Shown here: one piece after another, positions 8,498 through 16,308 of the stretch
How positions within the stretch are numbered: the stretch's first letter is position 1
Layout of the letters: each line of letters starts with the position of its first letter
Assembly: GCA_031556035.1 (NCBI GenBank)
Contig: JAVBTT010000029.1
Span: 10,965 to 74,964 of the forward strand
Reading direction: 5' to 3'
DNA from: JAVBTT01 sp031556035
GTDB taxonomy: Bacteria > Bacillota > Clostridia > Oscillospirales > UBA929
DNA length: 64,000 nucleotides
The notes under the pieces: generated by a model
Told to the model about the DNA's origin: nothing
What the model saw: the letters and a program-made list of their open reading frames with translations, nothing else
Databases searched by the model: none
Program-made: the position numbers and the translations under genes

Positions 8498-10333
8498 ATG
8501 AAACGCAGATTTCTGAGCATCGCCCTGGCGGCTTGCCTTGTTATGGGCATCCTCCCCGCTGCATCGCTTGCGGCAAACACTAACGAGCCCGAGGCGGCAA
8601 GGCACGTCTTCGCGGCCGGCACACATCATTTCCTGGCGGTAAAATCGGACAGCTCACTGTGGGCCTGGGGCGCGAACAACTTTGGACAACTCGGGGACGG
8701 GAGCATCAACCACCGGCCGACCCCGGTCAAAATCATGGACGATGTGGCGGCGGTGTACGCAATTGGGCGCACCTCATTCGCCATAAAGACCAACGGTGAC
8801 CTGTACGGCTGGGGCAACAACACCAGCGGGCTGCTTGGCAGCGGCAGCAACGAGCATATCATCAAGCCTCATTTTATAACGGACGACGTGATCTCACTGA
8901 CGCTGACCGAAACCCATGCACTGGCGGTAAAGTCCGACAAAAGCCTCTGGAACTGGGGCGCAGATGTGGGCAACAGGATCAACGGCACAAGCAATCTGCT
9001 CTATCCTTCAAAAATCATGGATGAGGTTGAGCAGGTGGCGGCGGTAAAGGACAGAACAATGGCCCTCAAGACGGACGGCAGCCTTTGGGGCTGGGGGAAG
9101 GACAAGGGCTACGGGCTCGTTGGCGACGGCGGCAGGACCGACAGGGTCACACCCGTGAAGATTGCGGACGACGTTAAAAAAGTTGTCGTGACCGAGTATA
9201 TGTCCATGCTGCTTCAGGAAAACGGGGAGGTCTGGACCTGGGGCCTGACAAATAACTATTTCGGAACCAAGGCTACATATACGGCATACCCCGAAAGGCT
9301 CACCGACAGGGTTGCGGACATCGCCGGAGGGTCGCTTGAGGGAGTGCTCATCCGCGCAAACGGCGATGTTTTTAAGCATGGTTTTGAGACCGAGACCAAG
9401 GACGGGGTCACATATTACAAGCGCTATCACACCATAGAGGTCACCAAGAACGGCGAGACCGTAAACAACGGCGCCCGCCACAACGCTGTCATACTCAACG
9501 ACGGGACGCTGTGGGCCTGGGGAGACAATGAGAACGGTCAGCTTGGGGATGGGACGACCGCCAAAAAGGACGCCGCCGTCAAGATAACCGGAAATGTTGT
9601 TGAGCTTCTCTGTACGGACTCCAGCACTATGGCGCTGAAGTCGGACGGCAGCCTCTGGGTATGGGGCTTTTACGGCCAGAACGTTGACGAGTCCGGGGAA
9701 GGCGCCAACATCACCTACCCATACAAGATATTGTCAGACATACTGATGCCGGTCGTCATTGAGGAGCCGGAGCCGGTGGACCTCAAGCTTGACGAGGCCA
9801 GCTCCTGGGCTCGCGACAATATCACAAAGGCCTCAGAAAAAGGCCTTGTCCCGCCGAGCTTGATCGGAAATTATAAGCAGAACATCACCCGCGCGGAGTT
9901 CTGCCTCCAGGCGGTGACGTTCATTGAGGCCAGAAGCGGGATGCCGATAGATGAATACCTTGCCTCCAAGGATATGATAGTTGGCCTGAGTCCGTTCAGT
10001 GACACGTACGACAGGGCTGTTATAGCGGCCTACAGGCTCAAGATCGTCTCCGGCAAGAGCGCCGGCCTGTTTGATCCAAACGGCGAAATAACAAGGCAGG
10101 AGGCAGCGGTTATGCTGGCCAAGACCGCCGCCGAGCTGGGCTACCCCACTACCGCCGCCGAAAACTCCTTCCCGGACAAATCGTCGATAGACATCTGGGC
10201 GCTTACCTCCGTCAACTTTGTCGCGGCTAGAGGCGTCATGTCGGGTACCACAAGCGGCTTTGAGCCCAAGGGGAAATTCACGCGTGAGCAGGCGGATACC
10301 ACGTTCCTGCTGATGTTCAACGCTTTAAACTGA
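8498..10333 (+). CDS. Secreted RCC1-repeat protein with C-terminal S-layer homology domains
   Basis: 611 residues. Signal peptide 1-26 (MKRRFLSIALAACLVMGILP, Ala-rich cleavage site). Residues ~30-420 carry about seven RCC1-type repeats, recognisable by recurring blocks such as LWAWGANNFGQLGDG, LWGWG and LWAWGDNENGQLGDG, predicting a beta-propeller. Residues ~445-611 hold three SLH domains (motifs ITRAEF, ITRQEA, FTREQA), which bind pyruvylated secondary wall polymer and anchor proteins at the surface. ATG 8498 is chosen because GAGGAGA lies 7 bases upstream and transcription should start near 8461; a longer reading frame begins upstream of that point. The ligand of the propeller is unknown. 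Confidence 0.88.
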   Translation: MKRRFLSIALAACLVMGILPAASLAANTNEPEAARHVFAAGTHHFLAVKSDSSLWAWGANNFGQLGDGSINHRPTPVKIMDDVAAVYAIGRTSFAIKTNGDLYGWGNNTSGLLGSGSNEHIIKPHFITDDVISLTLTETHALAVKSDKSLWNWGADVGNRINGTSNLLYPSKIMDEVEQVAAVKDRTMALKTDGSLWGWGKDKGYGLVGDGGRTDRVTPVKIADDVKKVVVTEYMSMLLQENGEVWTWGLTNNYFGTKATYTAYPERLTDRVADIAGGSLEGVLIRANGDVFKHGFETETKDGVTYYKRYHTIEVTKNGETVNNGARHNAVILNDGTLWAWGDNENGQLGDGTTAKKDAAVKITGNVVELLCTDSSTMALKSDGSLWVWGFYGQNVDESGEGANITYPYKILSDILMPVVIEEPEPVDLKLDEASSWARDNITKASEKGLVPPSLIGNYKQNITRAEFCLQAVTFIEARSGMPIDEYLASKDMIVGLSPFSDTYDRAVIAAYRLKIVSGKSAGLFDPNGEITRQEAAVMLAKTAAELGYPTTAAENSFPDKSSIDIWALTSVNFVAARGVMSGTTSGFEPKGKFTREQADTTFLLMFNALN

Positions 10334-10425
10334 AAGCCATTAAACGCCGAATTTTGGCGCATGGTGAGGCTTCTGCACGATATTGAGCCTGATAGCCTGA
10401 TAGAAAAATCCTCTACGCAGCGAAG

Positions 10426-10463
10426 CACAGAGGGGCCTGGTCTTAAGACCTGGCCCCTCTGTG
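10426..10463. terminator. Hairpin between convergent genes
   Basis: 12-bp outer stem CACAGAGGGGCC/GGCCCCTCTGTG with an inner palindrome GGTCTTAAGACC. It sits between the stop of the RCC1/SLH gene and the stop of the convergent ABC-F gene, so it may serve both. There is no clear T-run on either side. Confidence 0.55.
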
Positions 10464-10472
10464 TATAAAGAT

Positions 10473-11990
10473 TTACTCCCTCAGCCCGTCCTCCGTCAAT
10501 GTCAGCACCCTGCCGCACACCTCGCCGATGTATTTCCGGTCGTGTGACACGCTTATAATTGCCCCGCCAAAGCCCTTCAGGATGCCGCGTATCACGGGGT
10601 TGGACAGCGGGCTGAAGTTCCGCGTCGGCTCGTCCAGCACCAGCACGTTGCTCCCGTCCAGTATCATCTTCAAAAACAGCAGCTTCGCCTTCTGTCCGCC
10701 CGAAAGCTCCGATACTCTGCGCCCCATTTCATCCGGTGTATACTTCATGCTTCCCAGGAAGGTGCGGGCGCGCGTAATCTCATCCCTTGAGCCGCTCCTT
10801 GCCAAAAACTCCACCGGGGTTCCCTCCGCTTCAAGCAGCTCCTCGTAGTTCTGCGGCATGTAGGCGGCTCTGATGTCGGTTCTTCCCAGTAGCTGCTCCG
10901 CCATAAGGCGCAGCAGCGTTGTCTTGCCCGCACCGTTTTTTCCCACAATGCAGACATGCTCCGGCCCGGAAATTTTCAGGCCAATATCCCTGCTGAGCAC
11001 TCTGCCTTCTATTTCCAGCTCAGAAAGCTGAAACTCAATCACCGTCTTGCCGTTCGGGATGGACACGGCGTCATCAAATTTCGGCAGGATGGTCTCCTCG
11101 ATATCGGGTATCTGAGTCATATTCTCCTTTTGCCGCTCAAGCTGCTTTTCCTGGGACTTGACCGACTTCATCTTTTTCTTGAGAAGCCTTCCCCCCTGCG
11201 GATTTTGCCTGGATACAACCCGCTGCTCATGGTCTACCCTATCGTATATATGCTGCCATCTGTCGCGCTGCCTGTCGTATTCCTCCTTCTCCTTGCGCGC
11301 CACCTGCTCCTGATGTTCCAGCTTAGAAAGCCGTTCCGATACGTACCTTGCGTACTTCATCCTCGCCACGGTGTGCCGGCACACCGTTTTTTTGCGCACC
11401 TGCTCAATGTGTATTATCACGTTTGCCGTGTTATCAATGAGCGTCTCATCGTGCGACACATACAGCACAGGCAGCCCGCAGCCGTTTATAAACCCCTCGA
11501 GCCACTCAAGCGTCTCAATGTCGATATCGTTCGTGGGCTCGTCCAGGAGCAATATGTCGGGCTCCCCCGCCAGTATGCGGCAGAGCTGGAGCTTGACCTT
11601 CTCCCCGCCCGACAGCGTGTTTATAATTTGCTCCGACGCCAAGACCGAGGCGGAAAGGCCCAACCGCGTCCCCACTGAGGCAACCCCTTTGTATTCATCC
11701 TCAATATAACGCTCCAGATATCCGCGCACCGTCAGTTCGCGCTCGCTTGCCGGCATCTCCTGCGGCAGATAGCCCAGTCTGCTCTTTCCCCTGTAAATCT
11801 CACCGTCAAACTCGGCGTATCCCTCTATCAGGGCTGAGTCGTATATGAGCTTTATCAGCGTGGACTTTCCGTTGCCCTCCTCCCCTATTATCGCGGCCTT
11901 ATCGCCCGGGTTCAACGAAAAAGTGAAGTCCTCCAGAATCGTCCTGAGGTCCTTTGTGAGCCTCACAGTGAGGTTTTTTATTTGAAGCAA
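10473..11990 (-). CDS. ABC-F family ATPase (ribosome-protection type)
   Basis: 505 residues, no membrane segments. Two nucleotide-binding domains: the first has Walker A GEEGNGKST, signature LSGGEK and Walker B ILLLDEPTND; the second has Walker A GKNGAGKTT, signature LSGGQKAK and Walker B LVLDEPTRNFSPLS. A charged inter-domain linker (~190-310) rich in K, E, Q and R corresponds to the P-site-tRNA interaction motif of ABC-F proteins, which rescue antibiotic-stalled or otherwise stalled ribosomes. The second-domain sequence EPTRN instead of EPTNH is seen in resistance-type members. Start is TTG at 11990 with GAGGTG 7 bases upstream. A leader with a tiny peptide and a terminator-like hairpin precedes it, suggesting drug-inducible attenuation. 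The antibiotic specificity cannot be read from the sequence. Confidence 0.85.
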   Translation of the reverse strand: MLQIKNLTVRLTKDLRTILEDFTFSLNPGDKAAIIGEEGNGKSTLIKLIYDSALIEGYAEFDGEIYRGKSRLGYLPQEMPASERELTVRGYLERYIEDEYKGVASVGTRLGLSASVLASEQIINTLSGGEKVKLQLCRILAGEPDILLLDEPTNDIDIETLEWLEGFINGCGLPVLYVSHDETLIDNTANVIIHIEQVRKKTVCRHTVARMKYARYVSERLSKLEHQEQVARKEKEEYDRQRDRWQHIYDRVDHEQRVVSRQNPQGGRLLKKKMKSVKSQEKQLERQKENMTQIPDIEETILPKFDDAVSIPNGKTVIEFQLSELEIEGRVLSRDIGLKISGPEHVCIVGKNGAGKTTLLRLMAEQLLGRTDIRAAYMPQNYEELLEAEGTPVEFLARSGSRDEITRARTFLGSMKYTPDEMGRRVSELSGGQKAKLLFLKMILDGSNVLVLDEPTRNFSPLSNPVIRGILKGFGGAIISVSHDRKYIGEVCGRVLTLTEDGLRE

Positions 11991-12022
11991 GCAGCAACAC
12001 CTCGTTTTTCATTTTTTACATT

Positions 12023-12043
12023 TTATCTGCGTACTCTCTTCAT
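12023..12043 (-). CDS. Putative leader peptide MKRVRR upstream of ABC-F
   Basis: Six-codon frame ATG-AAG-AGA-GTA-CGC-AGA-TAA encoding MKRVRR, preceded by an excellent ribosome site (GGGGAGG, 7 bases before ATG). It lies between the terminator-like hairpin and the ABC-F start, 32 bases before TTG 11990. Short Arg-rich leader peptides are typical sensors in ribosome-mediated control of resistance genes. It may alternatively act only as a re-initiation or translational-coupling frame. Translation is inferred. Confidence 0.5.
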   Translation of the reverse strand: MKRVRR

Positions 12044-12072
12044 GACTTAACCTCCCCTCAGCTATAAAAAGC

Positions 12073-12103
12073 AAAAAATCCCCTTCCGTCGCCGGAAAGG
12101 GAT
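12073..12103 (-). terminator. Attenuator-type terminator in the ABC-F leader
   Basis: On the minus strand an 11-bp stem (one G-U pair) ATCCCTTTCCG/CGGAAGGGGAT with a 4-base loop is followed directly by six T. It lies inside the leader, downstream of a promoter and upstream of the gene, so it is a premature terminator. A smaller hairpin (AAGGGC/GCCCTT region, 12119-12132) precedes it. Confidence 0.7.
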
Positions 12104-12204
12104 GTTTAATGCACAGTAAAGGGCATAGCCCTTACACCGATGACCAAACCCAAATCCAGCATAAACTGCGCCCGAAAGCCGGACGCGAAATCTATGGGAA
12201 ATGG

Positions 12205-12227
12205 TTAGTTGATCACCGTATCACCTC
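12205..12227 (-). promoter_or_regulatory. Possible upstream mini-ORF at the leader 5' end
   Basis: GAGGTGA followed 4 bases later by GTG-ATC-AAC-TAA (peptide MIN). It starts only about 20 bases after the predicted transcription start. It could be a second stall-sensing peptide or mere coincidence. Confidence 0.3.
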
Positions 12228-12816
12228 AATTAATTTGTGTATTAACTATATCAGAGTTACCGGGACGTGTCAATAGCCGGGATTCTAGCGCACCGAATAA
12301 ATCCTCCCGTAAGTCATACAGCCTGACACGCCCGCTCTCAAGGGATCTGCGCACGTCTATGAGCCTCTGGTTGGAGCTTCCGCGCCACTCAAGGCCGAAT
12401 GACCTCAATCTGGGCACAAACGGCCCGTCCACAAGTACATCGGCGTTTCCAAGCAGAGGCACGCATCTGTCCATGCCCAGCAGTTCCTCGTAATAATAGC
12501 CGGTGTATACCCATACGTCCATCCCTGCCCCGTGTGCCCTTCTTGCCAGTTCAGCCAGCGGTCCGGGCTGCAAAAATGGCTCTCCGCCTGAAATCGTAAG
12601 CCCCATGGTAAGAGGATTACTCCGCATATTCCTCCATAGCTCATCCACACTGATTAATACGCCGCCGTCCAGGGCGTGGGTGCGCGGGTTGTGGCAGCCT
12701 GGGCATGCGTGAACGCAGCCCTGCGCGAATACCACGTACCGAAGCCCCGGTCCGTCCACAATTGAATCGTGCACCATATCCGCGATTCTGACGAACCTGT
12801 TATCCATGCTTGACAC
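12226..12816 (-). CDS. nrdG: Anaerobic ribonucleotide reductase activating protein
   Basis: 196-residue radical SAM enzyme that installs the glycyl radical on NrdD. The cluster-binding CxxxCxxC motif is visible as CVHACPGCHN (~34-43), followed by a GGEPFLQ segment for SAM binding. Length is near the family's usual size. Start is GTG 12816, preceded by GGAGAG 5 bases upstream; an in-frame ATG lies 9 bases further in. It overlaps the 3' end of nrdD by 17 bases, so the two are co-translated. Its last ~50 codons contain the promoter of the downstream ABC-F gene. Confidence 0.93.
   Translation of the reverse strand: MSSMDNRFVRIADMVHDSIVDGPGLRYVVFAQGCVHACPGCHNPRTHALDGGVLISVDELWRNMRSNPLTMGLTISGGEPFLQPGPLAELARRAHGAGMDVWVYTGYYYEELLGMDRCVPLLGNADVLVDGPFVPRLRSFGLEWRGSSNQRLIDVRRSLESGRVRLYDLREDLFGALESRLLTRPGNSDIVNTQIN
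12245..12273 (-). promoter_or_regulatory. Promoter for the ABC-F leader, inside the nrdG 3' end
   Basis: Minus-strand -35 TTGACA (12273-12268), 17-base spacer, -10 TATAGT (12250-12245). Start near 12238, giving a leader of about 248 bases before the ABC-F start codon. Confidence 0.7.
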
Positions 12817-15100
12817 GATCTCTCTCCTCCGCCTGCTTCGCGTTGTTGAAGCGATCCAGCGTACCTACGAGGTAGCCCGTTATACGGCGTATCCTCTCAA
12901 ATTTTACTCCGTCTCTCTCATGGCGTCCGCAGCCGGGGCACTGGTCGCCTATAATGCCTGAAAAGCCGCACACAGGATCGCGGTCCACCGGATGATTTAT
13001 CGAGCCGTAGCCCACGCCGGCCTCCTTCATCGCCCTGACAATGCGCTCAAAGGCATCCAGATTCCGGCTCGGGTCGCCGTCGACCTCCACATATGTGATG
13101 TGCCCGGCGTTCGTGAGCTCATGGTACGGAGCCTCTATGCGTATCTTATCAAAGGCCGAGAGCTTGTGTCCGACCGGTACATGGAAGCTGTTGGTATAAT
13201 AGTCCTTGTCGGTGACACCCGTAATAACCCCGTAACGCTTTGCGTCAATCGCGACAAAGCGCCCGGATAACCCCTCTGCTGGGGTTGCTATGAGAGTATA
13301 GTTCATCTGACTGCGCACGCTCTCCCTGTCAAGGCGCGAGCGCATATGGGACACTATCTTCAGCCCGAGCCTCTGTGCACGCTCCGACTGCCCGTGATGT
13401 TCCCCGATAAGGGCCGTAAGCGCCTCGGCAAGGCCGATAAAGCCCACTGTCAGCGTACCGTGCTTCAACACCTCGCCTACCTCGTCCTCCCAGTCCAGCT
13501 TGCCGCTGTCCAGCCAGACTCCCTCGCCCATCAAAAACGGGAAATTGCGCACTCTCTTGCGGCTCTGCACTATAAAGCGCTCGTGGAGCTGGTCTATCGT
13601 CAGCTCCATCATCTCGTCGAGCCTGGCGAAGAAAGCGCTTTCATCCCCCATGGCCATTATGGCTGCCCGGGGCAGATTTATCGAGGTGAAGCTCAGGTTC
13701 CCCCTGCCGTTTGAAATCTCGCGCGAGGGATCGTACACGTTGCCTATGACCCTTGTGCGACAGCCCATATAGGATATCTCGGTCTCCGGTGTCCCATTGT
13801 AGTATCTGGCGTTATAAGGCGCGTCCTGGAAGGAGAAGTTCGGGAACAGCCTCTTGGCGCTCACCCTGCACGCAAGCCTGAACAGATCATACGACGGATC
13901 CACGGGATTGTAATTGACGCCCTCCTTGACGCGGAAAATCTGTATCGGGAATATAGGCGTCTCCCCATGCCCCAGACCGGCCTCGGTCGCGAGAAGTAAA
14001 TTTTTTATCACCATCCTGCCCTCAGGCGAGGTGTCCATGCCGTAGTTTACAGACGAAAACGGAGTTTGCGCCCCGGCGCGGCTGTGCATCGTGTTGAGGT
14101 TGTGTATAAACGCCACCATCGCCTTGTAGGTGGCGCGGTCGGTCTCTTTTTCAGCGTGCTTGCGCGCGAACTCCTGAACCCTGACTGCGAGCTCACGGCT
14201 TTCCGTCAGTCGTTCCAGCTCATCAAGCTCTTTCGCGTCGTATACGGGGTTTCCTGACATGGAGGGCTTGTCCTCCGGCCATGAAATATCGGCGTTCTCG
14301 ATGTCTGCGAGCAGCTCAAGCGCACGCAGCACGTTCTCCCGGTATGTATGCACATATGTCTTCGCCACCCCTAGCGCCATTCCGTAGTCGAAATTATAGA
14401 CGCTTTGACCGCCGTGCTGGTCATTCTGATTGGACTGTATGGCTATGCAGCACAACGCCGCGTAGGAGGAGATGTGGTTTGGCTCGCGCAGGGTGCCGTG
14501 CCCTGTTGAAAATCCGCCTTCAAACAGCCTGGCAATGTCTATCTGGCAGCAGGTAGTCGTGAGGGTATAGAAGTCAAGGTCATGGATATGTATATCGCCC
14601 TCCCGGTGCGCCTTCGCGTGCTCCGGCTTGAGCACGAACATTTCGTAAAACTGCTTGGCTCCCTCGCTGCCGTATTTGAGCATGGTGCCCATAGCGGTGT
14701 CCCCGTCAATGTTGGCGTTCTCACGTTTTATATCGCTTTCCGAGGCGGCGCGAAAGGTTATGTCCTCGTAGACCTTCATCAGTCTTGTGTCCATCTCGCG
14801 TACGCGGCTGCGTTCCGCCCTGTAGAGTATGTATGACTTGGCGGCAGGCACATAGCCGAAATCAATAAGCGTGCGCTCGACTATATCCTGCACGTGCTCA
14901 ACATCCGGGGTATCGCAGCCCTCGGCCAGCAGAGCGTGCAGAACCTCCTCGGCCGCGCGGTAGGATTCCGCCTTCTTGCTTATCCCGTAAGTCGCAATAA
15001 ACGCCTTGTCCACCGCCTGGGCTATTTTGTCGATATCAAACTCTACAACCCTCCCGTCGCGCTTGCGTATTCCCGAAAGCGCCGGTGTCAGAACGGTCAT
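12800..15100 (-). CDS. nrdD: Anaerobic (class III) ribonucleoside-triphosphate reductase
   Basis: 766-residue oxygen-sensitive enzyme making dNTPs from NTPs. The N-terminal ATP-cone (~8-100, IRKRDGRVVEFDIDKIAQA) provides allosteric overall-activity control. The catalytic ten-stranded barrel follows. Near the C-terminus are the zinc site (CGFSGIIGDQCPGCG) and the glycyl-radical loop RITGYLVG. Ribosome site GGGAGGG lies just before ATG 15100. It forms an operon with nrdG. The promoter is overlapped by an NrdR-type palindrome, indicating repression when nucleotide pools are sufficient. The enzyme implies anaerobic growth. Confidence 0.95.
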   Translation of the reverse strand: MTVLTPALSGIRKRDGRVVEFDIDKIAQAVDKAFIATYGISKKAESYRAAEEVLHALLAEGCDTPDVEHVQDIVERTLIDFGYVPAAKSYILYRAERSRVREMDTRLMKVYEDITFRAASESDIKRENANIDGDTAMGTMLKYGSEGAKQFYEMFVLKPEHAKAHREGDIHIHDLDFYTLTTTCCQIDIARLFEGGFSTGHGTLREPNHISSYAALCCIAIQSNQNDQHGGQSVYNFDYGMALGVAKTYVHTYRENVLRALELLADIENADISWPEDKPSMSGNPVYDAKELDELERLTESRELAVRVQEFARKHAEKETDRATYKAMVAFIHNLNTMHSRAGAQTPFSSVNYGMDTSPEGRMVIKNLLLATEAGLGHGETPIFPIQIFRVKEGVNYNPVDPSYDLFRLACRVSAKRLFPNFSFQDAPYNARYYNGTPETEISYMGCRTRVIGNVYDPSREISNGRGNLSFTSINLPRAAIMAMGDESAFFARLDEMMELTIDQLHERFIVQSRKRVRNFPFLMGEGVWLDSGKLDWEDEVGEVLKHGTLTVGFIGLAEALTALIGEHHGQSERAQRLGLKIVSHMRSRLDRESVRSQMNYTLIATPAEGLSGRFVAIDAKRYGVITGVTDKDYYTNSFHVPVGHKLSAFDKIRIEAPYHELTNAGHITYVEVDGDPSRNLDAFERIVRAMKEAGVGYGSINHPVDRDPVCGFSGIIGDQCPGCGRHERDGVKFERIRRITGYLVGTLDRFNNAKQAEERDRVKHG

Positions 15101-15233
15101 TATAATCCCTCCCTAGAAGCTGAATATGACGAGGATTGCATCCCCGTCAGGCAAAAATAAATTTTATGTTTAAAAAAACTACAAACGCCTTTTTTGCATT
15201 TCACATATATACGGCGCAGCATGTCCATCCGAA

Positions 15234-15249
15234 ACACAACATATTGTAT
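15234..15249 (-). promoter_or_regulatory. Candidate NrdR box
   Basis: A 16-base sequence ACACAACATATTGTAT (plus strand) resembles the NrdR consensus ACACWATATATWGTGT and covers the -10 hexamer of the nrdD promoter. NrdR usually binds two boxes about three helical turns apart; I found no convincing second one, so this is tentative. Confidence 0.45.
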
Positions 15250-15271
15250 CGCCATCTCTTGGCTTTGTCAA
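15243..15271 (-). promoter_or_regulatory. nrdDG promoter
   Basis: Minus-strand -35 TTGACA (15271-15266), 17-base spacer, -10 TACAAT (15248-15243). Near-consensus for the housekeeping sigma factor. Confidence 0.75.
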
Positions 15272-15353
15272 GATGCGGACAAAAAAAGTATTTGTTCGGG
15301 TGTCAATTATACAGGCAAACAGACTATTCCAATTTATTTCAGACAGCCCAGTC

Positions 15354-15399
15354 TGACCTTGTCGCCAATGGCGGCAAGGTTTAATTGCGGGATCAATAT
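15354..15399 (+). repeat. Interspersed palindromic repeat, copy A
   Basis: ACCTTGTCGCC-AAT-GGCGGCAAGGT is an 11-bp hairpin (one wobble) followed by TTTAATTGCGGGATCAATA. It matches copies B (25252-25350) and C (60998-61036) over the GCGGCAAGGTTTAAT..GGGA.CAATA part. Confidence 0.6.
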
Positions 15400-15418
15400 A
15401 TTACGGTGCTTGCGTCAC

Positions 15419-16243
15419 TTATGTATTTGTCACTGTTTGATTGCGCCGTAATAACACAAGCCTTATCCACTCGAGGCAGAGGCCGAGCCAGCGGGCCACA
15501 TGCGCGTTGTTGGAGGTGTTTTCCGCGCCGGTCTCGTCCACGGCCAGCGAAAGGCCGTGCTCCCCCTCGGGGAAAAGGTGCATTTCAAACGATACGCCAC
15601 TCCTCCTGAGCGCCTTCGCAAAATCCAGGCTGTTTTCTACGGGCACGACCTCATCACTGACCGTGTGCCAAATGAAGGCTGGAGGGGTGTGAGTCCCAAC
15701 GTGCTTGTCCAGGGCCGCGAGCTCAATGAGCGCCGGGTCGCCGCCCGTCAGATTGCCGATTGAGCCACGGTGCGTGAGGCTCCCGGAGGTTATGACCGGA
15801 TAGCAAAGCGCCATGGCATCCGGGCGCGGCGCCGGATACCTCTCCAGCACCTCCGGGCGGTTCCAGTGCACGCCCAGTGTCGCGGCGGCGTGTCCCCCGG
15901 CGGAGAATCCCAATATCACGACCGCGTTCGGGTCGACCGACCATTCTCCTGCGTTTCGCCTTACGGCGTCCACCGCCCAGGCGGCGTCCAGAAGGGGCTC
16001 CGGCCACAGGGGCGATGATGACGGGGGGCAGGTGGAGTAGCTGAGCACAAAGCTGTGAAAGCCGACTGCCGCCATTTGCAGCGCCACTATCTCTCCCTCT
16101 CTGCCGGACAGGAAGCCGTATCCCCCTCCGGGGCAAACGATGACCGCCGGGCGCGAAGCCACCCTGGACAGCTCCGCCTGTGGGTCGAGTATATAGCAGT
16201 CCAGGCTTACGTTTTCACTCTTGTTTATTGTCTGAAACAGCAC
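15419..16243 (-). CDS. Alpha/beta-hydrolase esterase (acetylesterase/lipase-like)
   Basis: 274 residues, no signal peptide, so probably cytoplasmic. The oxyanion-hole segment CPGGGYGF (~38-45), nucleophile elbow GFSAGG (Ser ~116), acid SDEVVP (~205) and histidine GEHG (~236) form a complete Ser-Asp-His triad. The pattern fits BD-FAE/acetyl-xylan-esterase-like enzymes that deacylate small carbohydrate esters. Start is GTG 16243, preceded by GGGGGG. It lies alone, followed downstream by repeat copy A. Substrate is not determined by the sequence. Confidence 0.8.
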   Translation of the reverse strand: MLFQTINKSENVSLDCYILDPQAELSRVASRPAVIVCPGGGYGFLSGREGEIVALQMAAVGFHSFVLSYSTCPPSSSPLWPEPLLDAAWAVDAVRRNAGEWSVDPNAVVILGFSAGGHAAATLGVHWNRPEVLERYPAPRPDAMALCYPVITSGSLTHRGSIGNLTGGDPALIELAALDKHVGTHTPPAFIWHTVSDEVVPVENSLDFAKALRRSGVSFEMHLFPEGEHGLSLAVDETGAENTSNNAHVARWLGLCLEWIRLVLLRRNQTVTNT

Positions 16244-16264
16244 TGACAGTTCCCCCCTGCAAAT

Positions 16265-16308
16265 TGATTATCCAGGCTGGCGGCCTTCGGCTACCCGACA
16301 GGATAATC
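16265..16308. terminator. Hairpin between the esterase and CofE-like genes
   Basis: GATTATCC/GGATAATC outer stem with an inner GGCC-TTCG-GGCT-like stem, immediately downstream of the CofE-like stop codon. No T-run follows, so termination is uncertain; it may instead protect an mRNA end. Confidence 0.4.

Larger units (their letters stand above)
15101..15418. other. Intergenic region between nrdD and the esterase gene
   Basis: 318 bases. From the nrdD side it holds a ~135-base leader with a hairpin (TGACGGGGATGCAATCCTCGTCA region near 15125-15150), the NrdR-like box and promoter, then a copy of the palindromic interspersed repeat at 15354-15399. No protein-coding gene is supported. Confidence 0.6.

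Noticed and set aside
10473..11990. Naming the ABC-F protein as a specific resistance gene (for example Lsa, Vga, Msr)
   Set aside because: Motifs place it in ABC-F but not in a named group; drug specificity cannot be read from this sequence.
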